Shown here piece after piece: positions 8,295 to 15,848 of a stretch of DNA of 34,432 bases. Origin of the DNA: an uncultured SAR86 cluster bacterium (GTDB taxonomy: Bacteria; Pseudomonadota; Gammaproteobacteria; Magnimaribacterales; D2472); assembly GCA_902547295.1 (NCBI GenBank), contig CACCNJ010000011.1, forward strand, positions 1 through 34,432. Direction: 5' to 3'. The translations under genes and the position numbers were made by a program. The notes under the pieces were generated by a model. That model worked only from the letters and a program-made list of their open reading frames with translations, was not told where the DNA came from and did not search any database. Numbering within the stretch: position 1 is the first letter of the stretch; every line of letters begins with the position of its first letter.

Positions 8295-8678
8295 ATGGTT
8301 AATTTAATAATTTGTGTAACATTTTTTTATGCTCTTCATCTTTTTTTAAGAATGTCATTTTCTTTACATAAAGTGCCTTATGTTGACTTTACCTATACAG
8401 GTGGAGATGACTCTGGATTAACTGATTTGTCCAAGAGAATGATGGTAGCAACTGAAAATTTAAGACAGTCAATGTTAATTTTTATTCCATTTGCAATGAT
8501 GTCTGTTGTATTAAATGTCGATAACCTATTATTAGGTAAAATTTGGTTTGGCTTGAGAATTGTTTATTTGTTTGGCCATATTATAGATTTATATAGATTT
8601 CCTCATATAAGACCAATTATATGGTTACCATCTATTGTAGTTCTAGTAATGATGGGATTAAATTTATACGTTAGTTAA
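8295..8678 (+). CDS. MAPEG-like membrane protein
   Basis: The 127-residue protein has about four membrane helices. After a polar loop (residues 34-46) comes LSKRMMVATENLRQSMLIFIPFAM. This resembles the MAPEG pattern of arginine and alanine, then N and a short polar pair before a hydrophobic helix (N55 here). MAPEG proteins bind glutathione in the membrane and act as transferases or peroxidases, while many bacterial members have no known role. Length and topology fit the family; the motif match is moderate. GAGG at 8286-8289 lies 5 nt before the ATG, making it one of the few genes here with a conventional ribosome site. Its stop abuts the stop of the convergent secreted-protein gene. Confidence 0.55.
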   Translation: MVNLIICVTFFYALHLFLRMSFSLHKVPYVDFTYTGGDDSGLTDLSKRMMVATENLRQSMLIFIPFAMMSVVLNVDNLLLGKIWFGLRIVYLFGHIIDLYRFPHIRPIIWLPSIVVLVMMGLNLYVS

Positions 8679-9011
8679 TTAGCTTAGTTTTCTTTCTGTT
8701 CGCGCTTTACCTCTGTGAACACAACTTAAATTACTAGTTTTGTTATCTAGAAGTGTAATAATTTCATGATTAAACATGCAATATGTTTGGATTATGTCTG
8801 TAATATAAACTTTACTTACTGACAGCTCTAAGAAACTTGTGACTGACAAAATATCATATTTATTACACTGATTGATTTTATCTAATGCATCAGCATAAGC
8901 ATTCTCATTATTCTGGAACCTTAGTGTAATAAGAACAGAACATTTATTATCAAATTCAGCTGAAAGATTAAAGCTTAGAAACATAACAAAAATAGCTATT
9001 AACATCTTCAT
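8679..9011 (-). CDS. Small secreted four-cysteine protein, function unknown
   Basis: The 110-residue product has a clear Sec signal peptide (MKMLIAIFVMFLSFNLSA, cleavage near 18/19). The mature part of about 92 residues has exactly four cysteines (C24, C49, C78, C97), enough for two disulfides, and a basic C-terminus. It is probably periplasmic. I recognise no family. It diverges from the gamma-glutamyltransferase gene across only 24 bp and meets the MAPEG-like gene stop to stop. On its strand TATACT ends 6 nt before the ATG. Confidence 0.6.
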   Translation of the reverse strand: MKMLIAIFVMFLSFNLSAEFDNKCSVLITLRFQNNENAYADALDKINQCNKYDILSVTSFLELSVSKVYITDIIQTYCMFNHEIITLLDNKTSNLSCVHRGKARTERKLS

Positions 9012-9017
9012 GACATG

Positions 9018-9023
9018 AGTATA
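9018..9023 (-). promoter_or_regulatory. Candidate -10 box for the secreted protein gene
   Basis: On the minus strand these bases read TATACT, ending 6 nt before the ATG at 9011. They overlap the candidate -10 box of the opposite gene by 2 bp (9022-9023). No Shine-Dalgarno sequence fits in the gap. Confidence 0.35.
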
Positions 9024-9027
9024 TATT
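9022..9027 (+). promoter_or_regulatory. Candidate -10 box for the gamma-glutamyltransferase gene
   Basis: TATATT ends 8 nt before the ATG at 9036, with no ribosome binding site between. Any -35 element would lie inside the divergent gene's coding region. Confidence 0.35.
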
Positions 9028-9035
9028 AATAAATA

Positions 9036-10733
9036 ATGAAATTCTTATTTATCTCAATCATATTAATAATATCAAATCCTATAAATGGATATGACAGGAT
9101 AACTGGTCTTGAGTTTGCTAGCCGATCTGAAGTAATTGCTACAAATGGGATGGCAGCTACCAGTCACCCACTTGCAACACAAACAGCCATTTCAATTCTT
9201 AGGGCTGGAGGTAACGCTATTGACGCTGCCATTGCAGCAAATGCTGTCTTAGGACTTGTAGAGCCAACCGGCTGTGGAATTGGAGGAGATTTATTTGCAA
9301 TAGTATGGAGTGCGGAAGATAAAAAGCTTTATGGTTTAAATTCTTCTGGTCCCGCTCCAAAGAAAATATCTATTGATAAGTTAAGAGAGGAAGGTATTGA
9401 TAAGATACCTCCTTATGGAGCTCTTCCTGTAACTGTTCCTGGGGCTGTTGCTGGATGGAATGCTCTTCATTCAAAGTTTGGAAGTTTAGATTTTGAATTA
9501 TTGTTTGATGATGCAATTAGTTATGCTGAAAATGGATTCCCAGTTTCTGAATTAATTGCTTATTACTTAGATAGATCTTCAGAAGTATTTAAAGATTATC
9601 CAAATTTTAAGACTATCTGGATGCCAAATGGTAAAACTCCTTCAAAAGGAGAGATCTTTAAAAATAAATTATTAGCAAATGATTACAGACTTATAGCGAA
9701 TTCTTATGGTAAAGATTTTTATCAGGGTACGATAGCAGAAAATATTGTAAAGTCAGTTAATTCACAAGGTGGATATTTCACTTTAAAAGACCTTTCAGAA
9801 TATAAACCTGAATGGATAAATCCTGTTTCTTCAAACTATAGAGGATATGATGTATGGGAACTCCCTCCCAATGGACAAGGAATTGCTGCATTGCAAATAT
9901 TAAATATATTAGAAAATTATGATATTAAAAAATTAGGCTTCAATAGTGCAGAATATATTCATCTTTTTACCGAAGCTAAAAAATTAGCTTTTGAAGACAG
10001 AGCTAAATATTATGCAGATATGAGTTTTTCTAAAGTGCCAGTCGACTATTTGATATCAAAAGGATATGCAAAGAAGAGAAATAACCTCATTAGTTTTGAT
10101 AAGGTTTTAAAATCTATTGATTCAAATAATCTTGAGGATGGCGATACAATTTATTTAACTGTGGCAGATAAATTTGGGAATATGGTTTCACTTATTCAAA
10201 GTAACTATAGAGGTATGGGATCAGGAGTAATTCCAAATGATTCTGGATTTATGCTTCAAGATAGGGGCGAGATGTTTAATCTTGACCCAACTCATAGAAA
10301 CTCCTTAGTGGGAGGCAAAAGACCATTTCACACAATTATTCCAGCCTTTATAACAAAAAACGGTGATCCATTTGTAAGTTTTGGTGTTATGGGAGGAGCT
10401 ATGCAGCCTTTAGGACATGCACAAATAGTAATAAACTTGATTGATTTTGATATGAATCTCCAGGAAGCAGGTGATGCACCTAGGTTTAGGCATGTAGGAT
10501 CATCTCAGCCAACTGGTGAGAAAATGACAGATGGAGGATTCTTGATTTTTGAGAATGGCTTTGATCAAAATGAAATTTCTAAAATTAAAGAAATTGGACA
10601 TAAAGTTGTCAATCAAAATGAAGATGATTATATGAAAGGAGCATTTGGAGGCTATCAAGCAATAATGATCAAAGAAGGTGTATTGTATGGAGCATCAGAA
10701 AGCAGAAAAGATGGCCATGCATCTGGGTATTAA
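9036..10733 (+). CDS. Gamma-glutamyltransferase (Ntn-hydrolase)
   Basis: The 565-residue protein has a signal peptide (MKFLFISIILIISNPINGYD), placing it in the periplasm. It carries the family blocks MAATSHPLATQTAISILRAG and GNAIDAAIAANAVLGLVEP followed by GIGGDLFAI. The autoproteolysis site is in GDTIYLTVADKFGN, where T371 aligns with the nucleophile Thr391 of E. coli Ggt. The precursor would split there into a large and a small subunit. It would hydrolyse or transfer gamma-glutamyl groups from glutathione and similar peptides. The local context (D-T-x-Y, then RGMGSG) looks more like the YwrD-type GGT-like branch than classical Ggt, so the substrate may differ. Length is normal for the family. 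The aminotransferase gene follows after 31 bp. Confidence 0.92.
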   Translation: MKFLFISIILIISNPINGYDRITGLEFASRSEVIATNGMAATSHPLATQTAISILRAGGNAIDAAIAANAVLGLVEPTGCGIGGDLFAIVWSAEDKKLYGLNSSGPAPKKISIDKLREEGIDKIPPYGALPVTVPGAVAGWNALHSKFGSLDFELLFDDAISYAENGFPVSELIAYYLDRSSEVFKDYPNFKTIWMPNGKTPSKGEIFKNKLLANDYRLIANSYGKDFYQGTIAENIVKSVNSQGGYFTLKDLSEYKPEWINPVSSNYRGYDVWELPPNGQGIAALQILNILENYDIKKLGFNSAEYIHLFTEAKKLAFEDRAKYYADMSFSKVPVDYLISKGYAKKRNNLISFDKVLKSIDSNNLEDGDTIYLTVADKFGNMVSLIQSNYRGMGSGVIPNDSGFMLQDRGEMFNLDPTHRNSLVGGKRPFHTIIPAFITKNGDPFVSFGVMGGAMQPLGHAQIVINLIDFDMNLQEAGDAPRFRHVGSSQPTGEKMTDGGFLIFENGFDQNEISKIKEIGHKVVNQNEDDYMKGAFGGYQAIMIKEGVLYGASESRKDGHASGY

Positions 10734-10752
10734 TTAAAAGATGTTTATCTAG

Positions 10753-10758
10753 TATCAT
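10753..10758 (+). promoter_or_regulatory. Candidate -10 box for the class V aminotransferase
   Basis: TATCAT ends 6 nt before the ATG at 10765. The 31-bp gap to the preceding gene contains no Shine-Dalgarno-like sequence. The box is weaker than consensus, and co-transcription with the upstream gene is equally possible. Confidence 0.25.
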
Positions 10759-10764
10759 ATCGAC

Positions 10765-11880
10765 ATGAAAGCAAATTCATTTATACCACCAAATAGGATT
10801 TTAATGGGTCCGGGTCCCTCTGATGTTTGTGATAGAGTTCTAGAGGCCATGGCAAGACCAACTATTGGTCATCTTGATCCTATTTTTATCAAAATGATGG
10901 ACGAAACAAAACAGTTACTTCAATATGCATTTCAAACAAAGAATGAGCTAACTTTTGCTGTATCGGCTCCTGGTATGGCAGGTATGGAATGTTGCTTCGC
11001 AAATCTTGTTGAGCCTGGTGATAAGGTAATCATTGCTAAAAACGGCTTCTTTGGTGAAAGAATGAAAGAGAATGTAGAGCGATTTGGTGGAATACCAATA
11101 GTTATTGATGATGAATGGGGAACAAAAGTAGATTTAAACAAAATTGAATCAGCTTTAAATGAACACAAGGATACAAAAATTGTTGCTTCAGTTCATGCTG
11201 AAACCTCTACTGGAGCTCTTACGGATCCAGAATCAATTACAAAATTAGCACATGATCACGGATGTTTATCAATTGTAGATACAGTAACTGGTTTGGTTGG
11301 AGTTCCTTTAAAAGTAGATGAGTGGGGAATTGATGCAATTTATTCAGGTACACAAAAGTGTTTATCAGCATCTCCTGGTTTATCGCCAATTAGTTTTAGT
11401 AATGCTGCAAAGGAAAAGATCAAGAATAGAAAATCAAAAGTGAAAAGTTGGTTTCTTGATTTAAACTTAATCATGTCTTATTGGGAGGGAGAAGGAGGTC
11501 GATCATATCATCATACTGCTCCTATAAATGCATTATATGGATTACATGAAGCTTTGGTAATGCTAAGTGAAGAAGGACTGGAAAATTCATGGAAAAGACA
11601 TAAAGAAAATCATATGCAGCTCAGGGAAGGTCTAGAGAAGTTAAATATAGAATTTTTAGTTAAAGAAGAGGATAGATTACCTCAATTAAATGCTATCTAT
11701 ATTCCTGATGGTGTTAATGATCTAGAATCAAGACAAAAACTTTTAAATGAATTTAATCTCGAAATAGGAGCTGGTCTTGGAGTGCTTGCAGGAAAAGTAT
11801 GGCGAATTGGACTTATGGGACAATCTTCCAATAAGAAGAATATTGAATATTGTTTAAGTTCTCTTGCAGAAGTAATTTAA
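10765..11880 (+). CDS. Class V aminotransferase (alanine/serine-glyoxylate aminotransferase-like)
   Basis: This 371-residue PLP enzyme belongs to the AGXT/serine-pyruvate aminotransferase group. The N-terminus has the substrate-loop motif MGPGPSDV and RPTIGHLDP. The cofactor lysine is K198 in SGTQKCLSASPGL, and DTVTGLVGVPLKVDEWGID supplies the conserved aspartate upstream. YHHTAPINALYGLHEAL is the family's C-terminal block. It would convert glyoxylate to glycine with alanine or serine as amino donor, in the cytoplasm; the preferred donor cannot be read from sequence. Its stop overlaps the 3' end of the convergent MBL-fold gene by 4 nt. Confidence 0.9.
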   Translation: MKANSFIPPNRILMGPGPSDVCDRVLEAMARPTIGHLDPIFIKMMDETKQLLQYAFQTKNELTFAVSAPGMAGMECCFANLVEPGDKVIIAKNGFFGERMKENVERFGGIPIVIDDEWGTKVDLNKIESALNEHKDTKIVASVHAETSTGALTDPESITKLAHDHGCLSIVDTVTGLVGVPLKVDEWGIDAIYSGTQKCLSASPGLSPISFSNAAKEKIKNRKSKVKSWFLDLNLIMSYWEGEGGRSYHHTAPINALYGLHEALVMLSEEGLENSWKRHKENHMQLREGLEKLNIEFLVKEEDRLPQLNAIYIPDGVNDLESRQKLLNEFNLEIGAGLGVLAGKVWRIGLMGQSSNKKNIEYCLSSLAEVI

Positions 11881-12608
11881 AAATCATAAAAATCTCCTTC
11901 ATTTTTATAAACATTAATTTGTTTAGATAAATCATTCATATCAAAAGATTTAGTCATTAAAAATTTTTTAATAAAACCCTGTGTTTGATCAGGATTGTTT
12001 CCTGTAATAAATAGTTGATTTGATCCTAATAAATTTACAGCTTTTAATGTATTTTTATAATTCATGCCTAGTTGAATAAATCCAAATAATTTAGATTCCT
12101 CTGCTGTTAGGATAGCAACATCTGCTTTGATATTATTCTTAATTAAGTATTTGAAATTAACCCTATGACCTTCATGAAAAATACTATTTCTTTCATCATC
12201 TTCTATTAATAATGAAAATGTTGTTTGATAGTAAGGATAACTTGTTGGAATAGCTTTGATATAAAGATTATTAACTTTGTAATTCTCTTTGGTAAGAATA
12301 TGAACTGGATTTTTAAAATTTTTTCTCATCAATTGCCTTTTTACAATATTTGATGTGAAAATGGGAATGTTTGGAAACATATTAATTGATTCAAGATGTA
12401 AATGGTCTTCAAATGGGGCAGTTATGATAATTCCATTTACTTTATTAATTTGATTTTCCGATAAACAAGTTGAATTTTTTTTTCGTCTTTGAATAAAAAA
12501 AGTTCCTTCTGGTTGCAAAGTATTTGTTAACCAAGGATCAATTAAAATAGCACTATCTAAATGCTCTATGTACCAAGTTTGATAATTATCAGCTTTTATA
12601 ATCTTCAT
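11877..12608 (-). CDS. MBL-fold protein with degenerate metal-binding motif
   Basis: The 243-residue protein has a metallo-beta-lactamase-like layout: LIDPWLTN near the N-terminus, a central II(I)TAPFEDHLHLESI strand-loop, and IFHEGHRVNF further on. In active MBL hydrolases the loop reads HxHxDH. Here the same place reads A-P-F-E-D-H, so the first two histidines are missing while D and H remain. The family is the UlaG-like/PF13483 type, whose members hydrolyse phosphoesters, lactones or similar. With the first metal site impaired, it may bind one metal or none. Substrate unknown. It converges on the aminotransferase gene and is divergent from tRNA-Ser. Confidence 0.65.
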   Translation of the reverse strand: MKIIKADNYQTWYIEHLDSAILIDPWLTNTLQPEGTFFIQRRKKNSTCLSENQINKVNGIIITAPFEDHLHLESINMFPNIPIFTSNIVKRQLMRKNFKNPVHILTKENYKVNNLYIKAIPTSYPYYQTTFSLLIEDDERNSIFHEGHRVNFKYLIKNNIKADVAILTAEESKLFGFIQLGMNYKNTLKAVNLLGSNQLFITGNNPDQTQGFIKKFLMTKSFDMNDLSKQINVYKNEGDFYDF

Positions 12609-12621
12609 TCAGTAAATGCTA

Positions 12622-12642
12622 TATTAATCCAATTGATTAATA
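12622..12642. repeat. 8-bp inverted repeat over the tRNA-Ser promoter
   Basis: TATTAATC (12622-12629), spacer CAATT, GATTAATA (12635-12642) form a perfect inverted repeat. The right arm overlaps the candidate -35 TTGATT of the tRNA promoter. It could be an operator for the tRNA or for the divergent MBL-fold gene; AT-rich sequence makes chance possible. Confidence 0.3.
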
Positions 12643-12660
12643 ACAGAAACCCTTTAAAAT
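12633..12660 (+). promoter_or_regulatory. Candidate sigma70 promoter of tRNA-Ser
   Basis: TTGATT (12633-12638), 16-bp spacer, TAAAAT (12655-12660). The tRNA begins 15 nt after the -10, so a primary transcript would carry a short 5' leader removed by RNase P. It is the best -35/-10 pair in the window. Confidence 0.5.
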
Positions 12661-12675
12661 ACGCTGATTAATACA

Positions 12676-12767
12676 GGAGGGATGGCAGAGTCTGGTTTAT
12701 TGTAGCGGTCTTGAAAACCGTCGTGCCTTCATCGGCACCGTGGGTTCGAATCCCACTCCCTCCGCCA
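12676..12767 (+). tRNA. tRNA-Ser (anticodon UGA)
   Basis: The acceptor stem GGAGGGA (12676-12682) pairs with TCCCTCC (12757-12763), followed by discriminator G and an encoded CCA (12765-12767). The anticodon stem GCGGT/ACCGT holds the loop CTTGAAA, giving anticodon TGA, which reads UCA serine codons. A long variable arm (TGCC...GGCA) confirms a class II tRNA, and the T arm is GTGGG TTCGAAT CCCAC. Length is 92 nt with CCA. The thioesterase gene starts 11 nt after CCA without its own promoter or ribosome site, so the two are probably one transcript. Confidence 0.97.
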
Positions 12768-12778
12768 CTAAATTAAAT

Positions 12779-13189
12779 ATGGATAACAATCTTTATAAAA
12801 TATTTAACGATGTGCCTAAATTTTTATCAATTTTAGGTTTTAAAGATTGTTATCATGATAAAGATCTTGATCAATGGGTAGTTGAATACTTACCATCTGA
12901 AAATCTTACTCATTCAAATGGAACAGTTGTTCAAGGAGGATTTGTTTCTGGAATGGTTGACTCAGCAATGTCCCAGTTTCTAATATATTTATCTAAAGGA
13001 AAAGAATTACCTCTTACATTGGATCTGGATGTTAAATTTTTAAAACCATGTGTTCCAAATATTTTAGTAAAAGCAACTGGAAAAATAGTCAGGAAAGGAA
13101 AATCAGTTGTTTTTACCTCTGGTGAAATTTATCAAGACGAACAATTAATTGCTATCGCTACTGCTTCAAATAAAATTATAGTTTTATAG
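12779..13189 (+). CDS. PaaI-like hotdog-fold thioesterase
   Basis: The 136-residue product has the hotdog thioesterase pattern. NGTVVQGGFVSGMVDSAMSQ is the central-helix motif, in which the acidic D of MVDSAM is the likely catalytic residue. TLDLDVKFLKP and a C-terminal ATASNKIIVL strand follow. Such enzymes hydrolyse acyl-CoA thioesters, often aromatic or medium-chain ones, as tetramers; the acyl group is unknown. I chose the ATG at 12779 because the longer frame would begin at 12740 inside the T arm of tRNA-Ser. No Shine-Dalgarno sequence lies in the 11 nt between the tRNA CCA and this ATG. Confidence 0.85.
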   Translation: MDNNLYKIFNDVPKFLSILGFKDCYHDKDLDQWVVEYLPSENLTHSNGTVVQGGFVSGMVDSAMSQFLIYLSKGKELPLTLDLDVKFLKPCVPNILVKATGKIVRKGKSVVFTSGEIYQDEQLIAIATASNKIIVL

Positions 13190-13198
13190 ATTTTAAGA

Positions 13199-13204
13199 TA
13201 TAAT
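13199..13204 (+). promoter_or_regulatory. Candidate -10 box for the HD-domain gene
   Basis: A perfect TATAAT ends 6 nt before the ATG at 13211, with no ribosome site possible in the gap. The intergenic space is only 21 bp, so a -35 element would lie in the thioesterase coding region. Confidence 0.35.
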
Positions 13205-13210
13205 TTTTAA

Positions 13211-13783
13211 ATGACCGAAAATAGAGCTAAATTTACTCAAATGAAGGATGGAGATGCTGAAGATTACTCCATCATTGCTGCCAGCAATGCTAAAGACTAT
13301 GATCATTTAGCAGACAAAGTACTAACACATCTTCAGATGCTTAAAGATGATTATGGTGGTTTTCAAGTAGATAGACTAACCCACTCACTTCAGACTGCAA
13401 CTAGAGCATTTAGAGACGGTAGAGATGAGGAATATGTTGTTTGTGCATTAATTCATGATATTGGCGATAATCTGGCTCCAGCCAATCATGCAGAATTTGC
13501 GGCCACAATTCTTCAACCTTTCGTTTCTGAGGAGAATTACTGGATTGTAAAACACCATGGAATTTTTCAAGGTTATTATTTTTTTGAATTTTTAGGTTTA
13601 GACAAGAATATGCGTGAACAATTTATTGATAATCCATACTATGAAAGCTGCAAAGAGTTTTGTGAAAAGTATGATCAAAACAGTTTTGATCCTGACTATG
13701 AGACTCTTGAACTAGAATTTTTTATTCCAATGGTAAAAAAGTTATTCAAAAAACCAAAAAGATCTATATATTTGCAGTCTTAA
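13211..13783 (+). CDS. HD-domain protein (PhnZ-related, predicted phosphohydrolase/oxygenase)
   Basis: The 190-residue protein has the HD metal motif: H58 in RLTHSLQ, H82-D83 in LIHDIGD, H93 in APANHAEFA, and HH at 115-116 in WIVKHHGIFQGYYF. This fits the COG4341 group, annotated as predicted HD phosphohydrolases and related to PhnZ. PhnZ is a mixed-valence di-iron oxygenase that cleaves 2-amino-1-hydroxyethylphosphonate. Neither a phosphonate pathway nor PhnY lies nearby, so activity on phosphonates is not supported; another di-iron oxygenation or a phosphatase reaction is possible. The stop is followed immediately (0 nt) by the DUF3089 start, so the two are co-translated. Confidence 0.8.
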   Translation: MTENRAKFTQMKDGDAEDYSIIAASNAKDYDHLADKVLTHLQMLKDDYGGFQVDRLTHSLQTATRAFRDGRDEEYVVCALIHDIGDNLAPANHAEFAATILQPFVSEENYWIVKHHGIFQGYYFFEFLGLDKNMREQFIDNPYYESCKEFCEKYDQNSFDPDYETLELEFFIPMVKKLFKKPKRSIYLQS

Positions 13784-14872
13784 ATGTCTAATGATTTTTC
13801 TGAGTTTTTAAAACTTATTCAACCAAAACTATCATTTGAAGAATCAATTCATCCCTCCGAACCAGATTATTCTGACAAATATAATTGGGCTGCAACACCT
13901 GACATTGAAGGACAACAATTTTATGTTCCTGATTCAGAATACGAAATTAAGAAAATCAATGATGTAGACGTATTTTATATCCATCCTACAGGTTTTTATG
14001 AAACATCTTGGAATTCTGACATGGATAAGACCAAATCAGCATATGAAAGAACTGAAATCATGCTTGGCAATCAAGCTTCTGCCTTCAATGGAAGTTGTAA
14101 TATATATGCACCAGAATATAGGCAAGCTACATATTTCTCATTTTTTGATAAAGAAGATAATGGTAAAAAAGCTTTAGATTTAGCTTATGAAGACATTGAA
14201 AATGCATTTAATTATTTCTTAGAATTTTTTAATAATGATAAGCCATTCATTATCGCTGCTCACAGCCAAGGAGCACTTCTAGCTCATAGGTTATTAAATA
14301 AAAGAATAAATAATTCACAAATTCAGGACCGATTCATTTGTGCTTATGTAATAGGGTATATAATCCCTGAAAAATTTTATGATGATATTTTTCCAAATAT
14401 CAAAAAATCAGAAAACTATGACGACACAAATTGCATAATTTCTTGGTCAACTGTTGTTGAGGGATTTAAAAGAAATAGAGAAAAGACTCTTTTTTGGAAA
14501 CCTGATGGTTGGTCTATTGAACCTATGAAACAAAAAATTATTTCGACAAATCCATTTTCATGGACCAATGATGATAAATGGCATTCAAATGAAATTAACA
14601 AATCCATAATTAATAAAGCTCAAAATTATGATTTTTTAGATCGTTTTCGTAAAGAGCACACAGGAACTAAAAAATCTATTGGGCTAACTAGAATTCAGGG
14701 CTTTAATGCAATGCTTAATAATGAATCAGGACTTGTTGAAACTAATGGCCCTTTGATAGAAAATATTCAAAAGATGAAATTCTTTAATGGCGATTTGCAC
14801 TCGCTTGATATGATGCTTTTTTGGGGTTCATTGAGGCAAAATATTAAAGATAGAATAGATGCATTCGTATAA
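13784..14872 (+). CDS. DUF3089 alpha/beta-hydrolase
   Basis: The 362-residue protein matches the DUF3089 (PF11288) pattern. It has NWAATPD near residue 34, VDVFYIHPTGF at 61-71, NIYAPEYRQATY at 106-117, and the nucleophile elbow AAHSQGA with S161. DLHSLDMMLFWGSLRQNI near the C-terminus holds a conserved histidine likely to complete the triad. These are serine hydrolases, probably esterases, of unknown substrate. No signal peptide is visible. The gene begins directly after the HD-protein stop and overlaps the next hydrolase by 14 nt, so the three form a tight unit. Confidence 0.8.
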   Translation: MSNDFSEFLKLIQPKLSFEESIHPSEPDYSDKYNWAATPDIEGQQFYVPDSEYEIKKINDVDVFYIHPTGFYETSWNSDMDKTKSAYERTEIMLGNQASAFNGSCNIYAPEYRQATYFSFFDKEDNGKKALDLAYEDIENAFNYFLEFFNNDKPFIIAAHSQGALLAHRLLNKRINNSQIQDRFICAYVIGYIIPEKFYDDIFPNIKKSENYDDTNCIISWSTVVEGFKRNREKTLFWKPDGWSIEPMKQKIISTNPFSWTNDDKWHSNEINKSIINKAQNYDFLDRFRKEHTGTKKSIGLTRIQGFNAMLNNESGLVETNGPLIENIQKMKFFNGDLHSLDMMLFWGSLRQNIKDRIDAFV

Positions 14873-15836
14873 ATTTTTAATTTTAATTATTATGTTTACA
14901 AATTCGAATTTATTCTCGTATGAGGAGGGCAAGGCTCTAAATCAAGATATAGAAATATACTATCGTGATTATGGTCCTATTGATGCAGAGCCCATATTAC
15001 TTGTTCAAGGATTAGGAGGACAGTTAGTTAATTGGCCGCAACACTTAATAGAATTTTTAATTGAAAATAATTTTAGACCAATTGTATTTGATAATAGAGA
15101 TACAGGCCTTTCAACACGAATTAATAGTGACTCATTTAGTGATGAAAAAAGAAGTAATACAATTATCCGAAGTTATATCAGATATTATTTAAGACTTCAT
15201 ATTGAATCTGAATATACGATTGATGATATGGCAAATGATGCAATTGCAGTTTTAGATGAACTTAATATCTCACAGGCTCATATATTAGGTATTTCAATGG
15301 GAGGAATGATCGCTCAAATAGTTGCATCAACTCATTCAGATAGAACAAAAACATTTACATTGATAGCGTCAACTGCCTCAACTCCATCTCCGTTAAATGG
15401 ACCAACACGCAAAGTTAGAAAATTATTAATGGATAGGACAAAAAATCCAAACTCAACTATTGATCAAAGAGTTAACAGAACTAGAAAAATATTTTCTGAA
15501 ATAGGATATCAAGGAATAGATTTAAATACTGATGAATTTTATCAAGATATTTCAAGTTCTATTAAAAGAGGTGGAAATGACGATACTGGTTTTGGTAGAC
15601 AGCTTACAGCAATTCTTGGCTCTGAAAATAGACTTGATAAGGTTAAATCTATCAAGGCACCAACTCTAATCATTCATGGTAAAGATGATCCATTAATTAA
15701 GGTTAAAAATGCATATAAAACAAATAAACTCATAAAAGATAGCAAATTAATTGTAATATCTGATATGAGACATTTAATAGAGCCGCCCGTATTTGATCAA
15801 TTCAAACAAGACCTTTTAAAACATTTAAAAAATTAA
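14859..15836 (+). CDS. Secreted alpha/beta-hydrolase
   Basis: The 325-residue protein starts with a Sec-type signal (YKFLILIIMFTNSNLFS, cleavage near residue 20) and then a standard alpha/beta-hydrolase fold. The oxyanion region is LLVQGLGGQLVNW, followed by VFDNRDTGLS. The nucleophile is S146 in GISMGGM, the acid D277 in IIHGKDDPL, and the histidine H305 in DMRHLIEPP. Substrate unknown; esterase or lipase-like activity in the periplasm is likely. A 14-nt overlap with the DUF3089 gene implies coupling. A GPH transporter follows after 12 nt, which may import the product. Confidence 0.87.
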   Translation: MHSYKFLILIIMFTNSNLFSYEEGKALNQDIEIYYRDYGPIDAEPILLVQGLGGQLVNWPQHLIEFLIENNFRPIVFDNRDTGLSTRINSDSFSDEKRSNTIIRSYIRYYLRLHIESEYTIDDMANDAIAVLDELNISQAHILGISMGGMIAQIVASTHSDRTKTFTLIASTASTPSPLNGPTRKVRKLLMDRTKNPNSTIDQRVNRTRKIFSEIGYQGIDLNTDEFYQDISSSIKRGGNDDTGFGRQLTAILGSENRLDKVKSIKAPTLIIHGKDDPLIKVKNAYKTNKLIKDSKLIVISDMRHLIEPPVFDQFKQDLLKHLKN

Positions 15837-15848
15837 TTCCACTAAATA

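Noticed and set aside
12740-12778. An N-terminal extension of the thioesterase starting inside the tRNA gene
   Set aside because: The extra 13 codons translate the tRNA T arm and acceptor stem; the family pattern begins after the ATG at 12779.
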